Of a stretch of DNA of 46,140 nt, positions 32,211 through 39,927 are shown piece after piece (the first letter of the stretch is position 1; every line of letters starts with the position of its first letter). The stretch lies in assembly GCA_004297945.1 (NCBI GenBank), contig SCRC01000071.1, positions 1 through 46,140 of the forward strand. The letters run 5' to 3'. A program made the translations under genes and the position numbers. The notes beneath the pieces were generated by a model that saw nothing but the letters and a program-made list of their open reading frames with translations, was not told the DNA's origin and did no database searches. Origin of the DNA: Candidimonas sp. Its GTDB lineage: Bacteria > Pseudomonadota > Gammaproteobacteria > Burkholderiales > Burkholderiaceae_B.

Positions 32211-32912
32211 TCACATCTTGCGCCACACACAAGACCCGCCCGAGGACTTGTCCAGAACATCCAGATACGCCTCGTGCGCCGTCATTTCCTCGGCTGTGGC
32301 CGCCAAAACTTTTAATCCTGACGCATCGAACTTTTCAACTCGTCCCGTGCGTCCGTTTTTAACATCGGCAGCTTCAAAATCCATCAACAAGGCATCCTGG
32401 CCGCGAGTCATGGCTAACCAGACTTCCGCCAGCAATTCCGCGTCGAGCAAGGCGCCATGCAAGGTGCGATGAGCGTTGGATACCCCATACCGCTCGCACA
32501 AGGCATCGAGCGAATTGCGCTTGCCGGGGTGCAATTCGCGCGCGTGCAACAGAGAATCGGTAATCGTGTCGCACATGTCGTCGAACAAGGGCTGCCCTGC
32601 CCGAGTCAGTTCGGCATTCAGGAATTTCTTGTCGAAGGCCGCATTATGAATAATGACTTCTGCGCCTTTGACATAATCGATAATCTGATCGGTAATTTCG
32701 GGAAAGCGCGGATGGCCCGAAAGAAATTCGGTGGTCAGGCCATGGATCCTGAGCGCTTCCGGGTCGCTGTCCCGATCGGGGTTGAGATACAAATGCAGGT
32801 GCTTGCCAGTCAGGCTGCGGTTAACCATTTCCACGCAGGCGATTTCAACGATTCGATGCCCCTGCGAGGGGTCCAGACCAGTAGTTTCGGTATCGAGAAA
32901 AATCTGTCGCAT
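32211..32912 (-). CDS. dnaQ: DNA polymerase III epsilon subunit (3'-5' proofreading exonuclease)
   Basis: The 233-residue protein has the DEDDh exonuclease residues: Asp7 and Glu9 in FLDTETTGLD, Asp in HNAAFDKKFLNAEL, and the His/Asp pair in HGALLDAELLAE. The C-terminal tail normally binds the polymerase alpha subunit. The ATG at 32912 has AGGA upstream. In many proteobacteria dnaQ is beside rnhA, as here, although repeats now occupy 500 bp between them. Confidence 0.94.
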   Translation of the reverse strand: MRQIFLDTETTGLDPSQGHRIVEIACVEMVNRSLTGKHLHLYLNPDRDSDPEALRIHGLTTEFLSGHPRFPEITDQIIDYVKGAEVIIHNAAFDKKFLNAELTRAGQPLFDDMCDTITDSLLHARELHPGKRNSLDALCERYGVSNAHRTLHGALLDAELLAEVWLAMTRGQDALLMDFEAADVKNGRTGRVEKFDASGLKVLAATAEEMTAHEAYLDVLDKSSGGSCVWRKM

Positions 32913-32940
32913 GGAAAAATCCTGTGAGCGGATGGTTGCC

Positions 32941-32967
32941 ATGGCAGCCACAAGGGCTGCCGCTACA
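32941..32967 (-). repeat. REP-like element, copy 7
   Basis: GGCAGCC/GGCTGCC hairpin with the GTAG head on the minus strand. It is identical to copy 8 exactly 100 bp downstream. Confidence 0.85.
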
Positions 32968-33040
32968 AAGCGTATCCGTGGGTTTGGTAAATGCCATTTT
33001 AAACATCAACGCGTTTGCAGAAGGCATTTTGATGATCACC

Positions 33041-33067
33041 ATGGCAGCCACAAGGGCTGCCGCTACA
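33041..33067 (-). repeat. REP-like element, copy 8
   Basis: It is identical to copies 7 and 10. It ends 43 bp before the 223-bp palindromic element, the same distance as copy 10 from the second such element. Confidence 0.85.
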
Positions 33068-33110
33068 ACAATATTCGCCCCCAACAACGCCACGTCACAC
33101 CTCGCTGCAA

Positions 33111-33333
33111 GGCGACGGTGCCTCAGGCGGGTAGGCGAATTCGAGTCCGCTATGCCACGCACCTGGATTGGGGAAACAAGGGGCGCACTGTTTGAGCAAG
33201 GCGCTTTGACCGGTCCTGTGGACCGGTCATGTTGCGAGTTTGCGCCCCGCCCCAATCCAGCTGCGTGGCATAGGAAGCCCTGGCCACGCCAGGGCCGGAC
33301 GAGGTGAGCCGGTCCGCCTGAAGCACCGTCGCC
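33111..33333. repeat. 223-bp palindromic element, copy A
   Basis: Terminal arms are GGCGACGGTG (33111-33120) and CACCGTCGCC (33324-33333). Inside, a 23-bp stem pairs 33151-33173 with 33250-33272 (one mismatch). A further stem GGGGCGCA/TGCGCCCC encloses TTTGAGC and GCGAGTTTG. Hairpins lie at 33208-33228 (GACCGGTCC/GGACCGGTC) and 33277-33295 (GCCCTGGC/GCCAGGGC). Copy B has the same length and compensating changes in these stems. Role unknown: a structured RNA or a non-autonomous mobile element are both possible. Confidence 0.88.
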
Positions 33334-33364
33334 GGTTTGTATACAGCAAAGTTGAGCGACTGAC

Positions 33365-33434
33365 ATGGCACCCACAAGGGGTGCCGCTACAACCTACAAC
33401 AAGGGGTGCCGCTACAACAAGGGGTGCCGCTACA
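33365..33434 (-). repeat. REP-like element, copy 9, with two tandem partial units
   Basis: A full element (33365-33391) is followed by two repeats of an 18-bp half (33398-33415 and 33417-33434), each ending GGGGTGCCGCTACA. The last unit runs into the rnhA gene: the TAG stop of rnhA is part of the TGTAGC head. Confidence 0.85.
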
Positions 33435-33879
33435 TGTTCAAACGCGCCTGCTCAACCCCCATATTGGCCAGTTCGTCGGCACGTTCGTTGCCCGGGTCGC
33501 CGGCATGGCCCTTGACCCACTTCCAGCTCACGCTGTGCTGTTGCACCAGTGCATCCAGCTGCTGCCACAGATCGGCATTCTTCACCGGCTTTTTGTCGGC
33601 CGTGCGCCAGCCGCGACGCTTCCAGTTAGCCAGCCATTCCGTCATGCCTTTTTGCACATATTGCGAATCGGTATGTACCACGACATCGCAACGCCGCTTC
33701 AGTATTTTCAACGCCTCGATGACCGCCGTGAGCTCCATGCGATTATTGGTGGTGTCGCGCTCACCGCCACACAAGGTTTTTTCGTGCCGCCCCTGGCGCA
33801 GCAAAGCTCCCCATCCTCCCAGGCCGGGATTGCCCTTGCACGCTCCATCGGTCCATATATCTACCTGACCACTATCCAT
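33430..33879 (-). CDS. rnhA: Ribonuclease HI
   Basis: The 149-residue protein has the full active site: Asp11 ([12 protein letters not shown]), Glu49 (NNRMELTAV), Asp71 (VHTDSQYV), His125 and Asp135 ([16 protein letters not shown]). It cleaves RNA in RNA:DNA hybrids using Mg ions. The stop codon TAG at 33430-33432 is the head of a REP-like unit, so the repeat abuts the coding sequence. Confidence 0.95.
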   Translation of the reverse strand: MDSGQVDIWTDGACKGNPGLGGWGALLRQGRHEKTLCGGERDTTNNRMELTAVIEALKILKRRCDVVVHTDSQYVQKGMTEWLANWKRRGWRTADKKPVKNADLWQQLDALVQQHSVSWKWVKGHAGDPGNERADELANMGVEQARLNM

Positions 33880-33894
33880 TCACCCCATCCCCCA

Positions 33895-34650
33895 TTAACA
33901 CCCTGAGTGGCGCCCGGTAACCACTGATTGCTGACGCATATGTTTGGTTTTGCGCTTCCATTGCGGGCCGATCACGCGCAAGCCTACCACCCGCTTGATG
34001 GCCGACACCACGTACACCGCTCCACAAACCGGCCACCAGCGATCTCCCGCCGATTCCAGGAACGCCCAGCGTTGCAGCCATTTTTCAGTCAGGCAAGGCG
34101 GAGCGTAGCAGCCAAAACGACCGCGATCAGCCTCGAACGACAAAAGCTTGAACCAGTCTTTCAAACGCGACAATGACACCTGCAAATGGGCCGCCACCGG
34201 CATCGGAGGCTCCAGGCCTGGCACGCGCACCCGGCCGCCCCACAGGCTCCACGGATTGAATCCGGAAATCACCACCCGCCCCTCAGGTATCAGAACGCGT
34301 TCGGCCTCGCGCAGAATCTGATGCGGATTCGTCGAGCATTCAAGCACATGCGGTAGCATGAGCAAGTCGATGCTCTGGCTATCGAACGGCAGATTTTCCG
34401 GGTCTGTAACAAGCGTGAGCCGACCCCTGGACTGCGCAGAGCCGGCCACAACATGGGTATAGTCTTTGTAGGGCATGCGGTTGGCCGACAACAAGTTCCA
34501 CGCTGGCAAGCCAACCTGCACGGCGCGATAGCCAAACACGTTGGCCACCATGGCATCGACCTGCTTTTGCTCCCACGCTTTGACATACCGGCCGCAAGCG
34601 CTATCCAGCCATCCTTCAAGCTCTACAATAGGCGATTGATCCAAAGACAC
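33895..34650 (-). CDS. SAM-dependent methyltransferase-like protein
   Basis: The 251-residue protein resembles type 11 methyltransferases: SIDLLMLPHVLECSTNPHQI and AERVLIPEGRVVISGFNPWS correspond to motifs II-III. The expected glycine-rich motif I is weak (AVQVGLPAWNLL). Homologues encoded between gloB and rnhA are familiar in betaproteobacteria but their substrate is not known to me. The GTG at 34650 with AGGGG upstream is chosen; it lies 16 bp from the divergent gloB start, so the promoters must overlap the coding regions. Confidence 0.75.
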   Translation of the reverse strand: MSLDQSPIVELEGWLDSACGRYVKAWEQKQVDAMVANVFGYRAVQVGLPAWNLLSANRMPYKDYTHVVAGSAQSRGRLTLVTDPENLPFDSQSIDLLMLPHVLECSTNPHQILREAERVLIPEGRVVISGFNPWSLWGGRVRVPGLEPPMPVAAHLQVSLSRLKDWFKLLSFEADRGRFGCYAPPCLTEKWLQRWAFLESAGDRWWPVCGAVYVVSAIKRVVGLRVIGPQWKRKTKHMRQQSVVTGRHSGC

Positions 34651-34666
34651 TTTTGCCCCTGCTGCA

Positions 34667-35482
34667 ATGATAAACACTACTTTTAATCGGGCCGTCCCGC
34701 AAACACAACTGTTTCCGGTTCCGGCATTTACCGACAACTATATATGGCTGCTCAGTCGGGCGGGCCACGCAGTCGTGGTCGACCCCGGCGAATCGGCTCC
34801 TGTCCAAGCCTATCTCGCCCAAGAGCGCCTCGTGCTGGACGCCATTCTACTCACCCATCACCACGGCGACCACGTGGGTGGCGCCCTTGCCCTGCAAAAC
34901 AGCACGGGCGCCCGGGTCTATGGCCCAGCCACCGAATCCCTGCCCGTATGCGATCAGCGTCTGCGCGAAGGCAACGCCGTCCTTCTGGAAAACCTCGATT
35001 TGCGCCTTGAAGTGCTGGACATACCCGGCCATACCTCCGGGCATATCGCTTATTTTGGCGAATTTAATCAGGGAAAACACCTACTTTTTTGCGGCGATAC
35101 ACTATTTTCTGCCGGTTGCGGGCGATTATTTGAAGGCACGCCCGCCCAAATGTTCGATTCTCTGGGTAAACTTAGGGCTTTACCGCTGGATACACTTGTT
35201 TGCTGCGGGCACGAGTACACTGTTGCCAACTTGCGTTGGGCGCTACAAGTAGAACCCGGCAATGCGGTTTTGCACCAAAGGTGGGCGTTTGCACAAGCAC
35301 AACGCGCCAAAGGCTTGCCTACGCTACCTTCTACTATTGGCGCAGAACTTGATATCAACCCTTTTTTTCGTACGCAACAAGACACTGTATCCAGCGCTGC
35401 GGCGGCCTACGTCGGCCAGCAGCTGGATTCGACCTTAGCCGTTTTTACGAGCTTACGTGAATGGAAAAACAACTTTAAATGA
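34667..35482 (+). CDS. gloB: Hydroxyacylglutathione hydrolase (glyoxalase II)
   Basis: The 271-residue metallo-beta-lactamase-fold enzyme has THHHGDH at 63-69 binding two metals, GHTSGHIAYF, the bridging Asp in CGDTLFSAGCGRLFEG and GHEYTVANLRWA. The C-terminal glutathione-binding domain is present. It hydrolyses S-D-lactoylglutathione to D-lactate in methylglyoxal detoxification. mltD starts 8 bp after its stop codon. Confidence 0.95.
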   Translation: MINTTFNRAVPQTQLFPVPAFTDNYIWLLSRAGHAVVVDPGESAPVQAYLAQERLVLDAILLTHHHGDHVGGALALQNSTGARVYGPATESLPVCDQRLREGNAVLLENLDLRLEVLDIPGHTSGHIAYFGEFNQGKHLLFCGDTLFSAGCGRLFEGTPAQMFDSLGKLRALPLDTLVCCGHEYTVANLRWALQVEPGNAVLHQRWAFAQAQRAKGLPTLPSTIGAELDINPFFRTQQDTVSSAAAAYVGQQLDSTLAVFTSLREWKNNFK

Positions 35483-35489
35483 ATTGCCG

Positions 35490-36881
35490 ATGAAATGCTT
35501 GCGACTATTCATTCTGCTTATTGCAGCAGTTTTGGCCGGCTGCGCCACTAACCCTTCACAAAATTCAGCCGCCTGGCAAAAACATACGTACTCGGCCGCC
35601 GAAACATCGCGCACGGTCGACCTGACCCACCCACCTCGCGATATGTGGGATCGGATCCGCCGCGGCTTCGCCATCCCCAATCTGCATAATGCCCTGACGG
35701 TGCAATGGACGGACTACTACGCCGCCCATCCGGAACTGATTGAGCGCATGAGCGAACGCGCCAGCAAATATCTTTATTACGTCGTGCAGGAGATCAACCG
35801 CCGCGGCCTGCCCACCGAACTGGCGCTGTTGCCGTTCGTCGAAAGTGCCTACAACCCCACCGCCTATTCCCGCGCCAACGCCTCGGGGCTATGGCAATTT
35901 ATTCCCAGTACCGGGCTGCACTACAACCTGCAGCAAGACTGGTGGCACGATGAGCGCCGCGACCCGGTCGCCTCGACCAATGCAGCGCTGGACTACCTAA
36001 GCTATCTCTATGAACTCCAGGGCGACTGGTATCTGGCGCTGGCCTCGTACAACTGGGGCGAAGGCTCGGTGCAGCGCGCCGTAACCAAAAACATCAGCAC
36101 GGGCGATCAGGCCGATTACACCTCGATCAACATGCCCGATGAAACCCGCAATTACGTACCCAAGTTACAGGCTATTAAAAACATAATCGCCAATCCGAAA
36201 AAATACGGCATTACCTTGCCCGAGATCAGCAACACGCCTTATTTCACCACCGTACGAAAGTCGCGCGATATGGATATCGCCGTAGCCGCCAAGCTGGCCG
36301 ACATGTCGGTCGAAGATTTCAAATCGCTCAACGCGTCATTCAATCGTCCCATTATGCTGGGCGAACATCATCCGACCTTGTTGCTCCCGGTAAATCGGGT
36401 GGATATTTTCAATGCCAATCTGGAAGCCTACAAAGGGCGTTTAAGCTCCTGGCAAACCTATCACGCCAGAAGAGGCGAAACCTATGCATCCATCGCCAAG
36501 CACCACGGCATGAGCCTGAGGCAATTGCGTGCCGTCAACAGCCTGCACGGCACACGAGCCCGAGCCGTGGCGCAAACCCTGCTGGTGCCCACCCCCGAAG
36601 CGGGTGGGCGGATTCAGCTGGCGTCGTTTGAGCCACCACCCGAAGACAAACCACGCGCACACGCAACACGCGCCAATTACACCAGACACTCCGGCATTAT
36701 TGTCAGACGGCGCAATGTCAATGTTCGAATCCACAAGGTCAAACATGGCGAAACGCTTTACACGCTGGCCAAACGCTATAAGACCTCGGTTCAGGAACTG
36801 CGTCGGCTTAACAATCTGAAGGGCGCCATCCTGAGCAGTGGCAAGGTGTTGCGAGTACCTGGCACCAATGTCCGAGGCTAG
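35490..36881 (+). CDS. mltD: Membrane-bound lytic murein transglycosylase D
   Basis: The 463-residue lipoprotein has lipobox VLAGC (Cys18). The SLT domain has catalytic Glu118 in LPFVESAYNPTAYS, followed by ASGLWQFIPSTG and LASYNWGEGSVQRA. Two LysM peptidoglycan-binding repeats occupy the C-terminus (YHARRGETYASIAKHHGMS and HKVKHGETLYTLAKRYKTS). It cuts glycan strands at the outer membrane. The frame is open to 35457, but the signal peptide fixes the ATG at 35490. Confidence 0.93.
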   Translation: MKCLRLFILLIAAVLAGCATNPSQNSAAWQKHTYSAAETSRTVDLTHPPRDMWDRIRRGFAIPNLHNALTVQWTDYYAAHPELIERMSERASKYLYYVVQEINRRGLPTELALLPFVESAYNPTAYSRANASGLWQFIPSTGLHYNLQQDWWHDERRDPVASTNAALDYLSYLYELQGDWYLALASYNWGEGSVQRAVTKNISTGDQADYTSINMPDETRNYVPKLQAIKNIIANPKKYGITLPEISNTPYFTTVRKSRDMDIAVAAKLADMSVEDFKSLNASFNRPIMLGEHHPTLLLPVNRVDIFNANLEAYKGRLSSWQTYHARRGETYASIAKHHGMSLRQLRAVNSLHGTRARAVAQTLLVPTPEAGGRIQLASFEPPPEDKPRAHATRANYTRHSGIIVRRRNVNVRIHKVKHGETLYTLAKRYKTSVQELRRLNNLKGAILSSGKVLRVPGTNVRG

Positions 36882-36935
36882 TCTGGCAAAACAGATCTCC
36901 GGCGGCTCCATAAACAAGGGTAAGGACCACTCAAC

Positions 36936-37718
36936 ATGGGTTTTCTCAGCGGCAAGCGCATCCTGGTAACAGGGGTGCTTTCGAATCGATCGATCGCCTA
37001 CGGTATTGCACGTGCCTGCCACAAGGCGGGAGCCGAGCTGGCCTTTACCTATGCGGGCGAACGGTTCAAAGACCGCGTCGCCGAATTTGCTGCCGAATTC
37101 GGCAGCGCCATCGTGCTGCCTTGCGATGTGGCCGACGATGCACAGATCGAAACCGCATTCTCCAGCCTGCAAACCCATTGGGACGGCCTGGACGGCCTGG
37201 TCCACTCGATCGGCTTTGCTCCTCGCGAAGCCATCGCAGGGGACTTTCTCGACGGCTTGTCACGCGAGGGCTTTCGCATCGCCCACGACATTTCCGCCTA
37301 TAGCTTTCCCGCACTGGCCAAAGCGGCGTTGCCGCTGCTCAAAGGGCGCAACAGTTCGGTATTGACGCTAACTTACCTGGGCTCCGAAAAAGTGGTTCCC
37401 AATTACAACACCATGGGCCTGGCCAAGGCCTCGCTCGAAGCCAGCGTGCGCTACCTGGCCAGCGCGCTGGGCCCTCTGGGCGTCCGAGCCAACGCCATAT
37501 CGGCCGGCCCCATCAAAACCCTGGCGGCCAGCGGCATTAAAGACTTCTCCGCCATCCTGAAATATGTCGAAGCCCACGCGCCCCTGCGCCGCAATGTCAC
37601 GATCGACGATGTAGGCAACGTGGCCGCCTTCTTGCTGTCCGATCTGGCGGCGGGTGTCACCGGCGAAATCACCCATGTCGATGCGGGCTTTTCCACCGTT
37701 GTTCCGGGAATGGCATAA
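36936..37718 (+). CDS. fabI: Enoyl-ACP reductase (NADH)
   Basis: The 260-residue protein is a typical FabI: divergent SDR cofactor loop [13 protein letters not shown], active-site Tyr147, Tyr157 and Lys164 (E. coli 146, 156, 163), and [13 protein letters not shown] as the substrate-binding loop. It performs the last reduction in fatty acid elongation and is the triclosan target. It converges with a GST gene 13 bp away. Confidence 0.96.
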   Translation: MGFLSGKRILVTGVLSNRSIAYGIARACHKAGAELAFTYAGERFKDRVAEFAAEFGSAIVLPCDVADDAQIETAFSSLQTHWDGLDGLVHSIGFAPREAIAGDFLDGLSREGFRIAHDISAYSFPALAKAALPLLKGRNSSVLTLTYLGSEKVVPNYNTMGLAKASLEASVRYLASALGPLGVRANAISAGPIKTLAASGIKDFSAILKYVEAHAPLRRNVTIDDVGNVAAFLLSDLAAGVTGEITHVDAGFSTVVPGMA

Positions 37719-37731
37719 GAGGCACCGCCCC

Positions 37732-38406
37732 TCAAGCGGGAAAGCGCACGCCCGTGGTGCCCGGAATCCAGACAGGGAACTTACCCATGACCTTGCCAAA
37801 CAACTCGGAATCCAGCCAGGCTTGTAGCCACACCTGAAGTTTCGGCCAGGGCTGCGCCCCAAACCAATCCGCATTTACCTGAGCAAATTGCCGGACAAAT
37901 GGCGCGATCGCCATATCGGCCAGGGTCGCATGGGTGCCAAATAAATAAGGTTCTGGCCCCAGCCGTGCGTCAAGCCCATACAGCCACGCCGCCGCTGCAT
38001 CCCGATGCGCGCCGCCGCCATCCACAGCACCCGGCCCATCACCCGCGTAGCGCTGCGGATACTTGTAGCGATCCAGATGCGGCTTGAAGCCGTCGTCGCA
38101 TTCCGTAATCAGCCCCAACATCGCATCCAGATCTCGCTGCGCGGGCGACAGCCATCCCTGCGGGTCGTTCTGATCGAGGGCCCAAAGCATGATGTCCAGA
38201 CTTTGTTCCAGCACCTGGCTGTTGCCGGTAACAAGCACCGGCACCGTTGCCTTGGGCGATACGTCCAGCAACGCGCCCGGCTTGTCGCGCAGCAGCACCT
38301 CGCGCAGTTCGCAAGACAGCCCGCTGACAGTAATGGCCAGTCGCGCGCGGATGGCGTAGGGACAACGACGGAAAGAATACAGAATGGGAAGAGGCGAAGT
38401 TACCAT
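37732..38406 (-). CDS. Glutathione S-transferase-like protein with CPYA motif
   Basis: The 224-residue protein has a thioredoxin fold with RRCPYAIRARLAI, a glutaredoxin-2/omega-GST-like Cys active site, then VPVLV with cis-Pro, LEQSLDIMLWAL, and a helical C-terminal domain (GTHATLADMAIAPFVRQF). It is more likely a thiol-transferase than a conjugating enzyme. Its ATG at 38406 shares one base with the trhO stop codon, so the two are cotranscribed. Confidence 0.87.
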   Translation of the reverse strand: MVTSPLPILYSFRRCPYAIRARLAITVSGLSCELREVLLRDKPGALLDVSPKATVPVLVTGNSQVLEQSLDIMLWALDQNDPQGWLSPAQRDLDAMLGLITECDDGFKPHLDRYKYPQRYAGDGPGAVDGGGAHRDAAAAWLYGLDARLGPEPYLFGTHATLADMAIAPFVRQFAQVNADWFGAQPWPKLQVWLQAWLDSELFGKVMGKFPVWIPGTTGVRFPA

Positions 38407-39380
38407 CAAAGAATTTCAGCAGCAGAGCTCTTGGGCATCGGCGCCTGCTTTGACGCCATTCGCACGCCGATATGGCGCTGATGCCGGCTTTTGGCCAATT
38501 CCACCTGTTTCTGACGCTCGCTAAAGCGCTGCATCTGCTCTTCGGTATGCTGATCATGACAATGGGGGCAACTGACTCCTTCGATAAAGAACTCAGACGC
38601 CTTGTCCTGGGCGCTCAAAGGCTGGCGGCAGGCCCGGCAAAGCTCATAACTGCCCGGTGCCAGGCCGTGCTGAACCGAAACGCGCTCGTCGAACACAAAG
38701 CACTCGCCGTCCCAGCGGCTCTCTTGGGCGGGCACTGTTTCCAGGTACTTGAGTATTCCGCCCTCAAGATGGTAGACCTCGTCAAAGCCCTGGGTACGCA
38801 AATAGGCAGTCGATTTTTCGCAACGAATGCCGCCGGTGCAAAACATGGCCACTTTGGGCTTTTTGCCCAGCACCCCGCCCTGCGCCGACTGTTCCCGCAC
38901 CCACTGGGGAAACTCGGAAAAACTGGCGGTATGCGGGTTCACCGCGCCCGCAAACGAACCGATGGACACCTCGTAGTCGTTGCGCACGTCAACGACGACC
39001 ACGTCGGGATCGTCGATCAATTGATTCCAATCGGCTGGCTTGACATAGACGCCCGCCATGGAGCCGGCATGCACATTGGGCACGCCCATGGTGACGATCT
39101 CGCGTTTGAGCTTGACCTTCATGCGGTAAAAAGGCCTTTCCTCAGCCCAGGATTCTTTGTGCGCCAGGGTCGCCAGGCGTGGGTCGCAGCGCAAATAATC
39201 CAGCACCGCCGAAATTGCGGCCTGAGAACCGGCAATCGTGCCGTTGATACCTTCTTCGGCCAGCAACACAGTGCCAGACACCTGATTGGCCTCGCAACAC
39301 GCCAATAACGGCGCGCGCAATGCCCGATAATCGGCGAGATGAACGAATTTATAAAGCGCTGCAATAAAAAATTTAGCCAT
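38406..39380 (-). CDS. trhO: tRNA uridine(34) hydroxylase, rhodanese-like
   Basis: The 324-residue YceA/TrhO protein has an acylphosphatase-like N-terminal domain (GTVLLAEEGINGTIAG) and a rhodanese domain with active Cys in MFCTGGIRCEKSTAYL, then a Cys-rich tail with CRACRQPL and CPHCHDQ. It hydroxylates U34 of certain tRNAs using prephenate-independent oxygen chemistry. The gene downstream is the CPYA-type GST. Confidence 0.92.
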   Translation of the reverse strand: MAKFFIAALYKFVHLADYRALRAPLLACCEANQVSGTVLLAEEGINGTIAGSQAAISAVLDYLRCDPRLATLAHKESWAEERPFYRMKVKLKREIVTMGVPNVHAGSMAGVYVKPADWNQLIDDPDVVVVDVRNDYEVSIGSFAGAVNPHTASFSEFPQWVREQSAQGGVLGKKPKVAMFCTGGIRCEKSTAYLRTQGFDEVYHLEGGILKYLETVPAQESRWDGECFVFDERVSVQHGLAPGSYELCRACRQPLSAQDKASEFFIEGVSCPHCHDQHTEEQMQRFSERQKQVELAKSRHQRHIGVRMASKQAPMPKSSAAEIL

Positions 39381-39471
39381 GAATAATGGGAGCGGGACAA
39401 TAAGGCTTAATGTGCCATTTTACCGCTATACGTTATACGTCAGCGCGAGGCGTCGGCGTGGGGGCGAGCAG

Positions 39472-39498
39472 ATGGCAGCCACAAGGGCTGCCGCTACA
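39472..39498 (-). repeat. REP-like element, copy 10
   Basis: It is identical to copies 7 and 8. It ends 43 bp before the second 223-bp element, exactly as copy 8 does before the first. Confidence 0.85.
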
Positions 39499-39541
39499 AA
39501 AATGTACTCACTGCAAAGCGGCGAAAATATACCTACCGCAA

Positions 39542-39764
39542 GGCGACGGTGGTTCAGGCGGGCGGGCGAACTTGAGTCCGCTGCGCCAAGCACCTGGATT
39601 GGGGAGGCAAGGGGCGCGCTGTATGAGCAACGCGTTTTGACCCGTCCAGTGGACGGGTCATGTTGCGAGTTTGCGCCCCGCCCCAATCCACGTGCTTGGC
39701 GCAGGCAGTCCTGGCAACGCCAGGACCGGACGAGGCGAGCTGGCCCGTCTGAACCACCGTCGCC
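39542..39764. repeat. 223-bp palindromic element, copy B
   Basis: It has the same length and terminal arms (GGCGACGGTG and CACCGTCGCC) as copy A. The 23-bp stem pairs 39582-39604 with 39681-39703. Hairpins are at 39639-39659 (GACCCGTCC/GGACGGGTC) and 39708-39726 (GTCCTGGC/GCCAGGAC). Each stem differs from copy A by paired changes that keep base pairing. Confidence 0.88.
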
Positions 39765-39786
39765 GTTTGGAGGTGTATAACAAAAA

Positions 39787-39848
39787 CGACAAGTCGTGCA
39801 CATTGTCGCAATTAGACAGGATCTCGTCTTTAATAGAACACACGACAA
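39787..39848. promoter_or_regulatory. Repeated CGACAA hexamers upstream of the dgc operon
   Basis: CGACAA occurs at 39787-39792 and 39843-39848 and inverted (TTGTCG) at 39803-39808, in the AT-richer stretch ahead of the first dgc gene. This spacing suits a dimeric activator or repressor. In Pseudomonas the equivalent genes are controlled by GbdR, but I cannot claim this is its site. Confidence 0.35.
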
Positions 39849-39927
39849 GCATCTTTTAGCCAAGAATTACGAGCATAATCCGTATTAATAAATGGTGACA
39901 CGCATGCGCCGCCAAGGAGAGCAAGTC

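Larger units (their letters stand above)
32913..33429. other. Repeat-filled dnaQ-rnhA intergenic region
   Basis: These 517 bp hold no gene. Nearly all of it is REP-like elements (copies 7, 8 and 9 with two extra tandem units) and the first 223-bp palindromic element. Open frames through it change with the palindrome on both strands and are not protein-like. Confidence 0.8.
39381..39927. other. Repeat-containing region between trhO and the dgc operon
   Basis: These 547 bp have no gene. They contain REP copy 10, the second 223-bp palindromic element, and from about 39766 an AT-richer stretch that should contain the promoter of the dgc operon. Confidence 0.75.

Noticed and set aside
33111-33333. 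Protein-coding potential of the 223-bp elements
   Set aside because: Frames on both strands are products of the palindrome, and differences between copies preserve stems rather than codons.
32910-33429. CRISPR-like array from repeated short palindromes near dnaQ
   Set aside because: Spacing is irregular, orientations and neighbours differ, there are no unique spacers of constant length and no cas genes; the units are REP elements.
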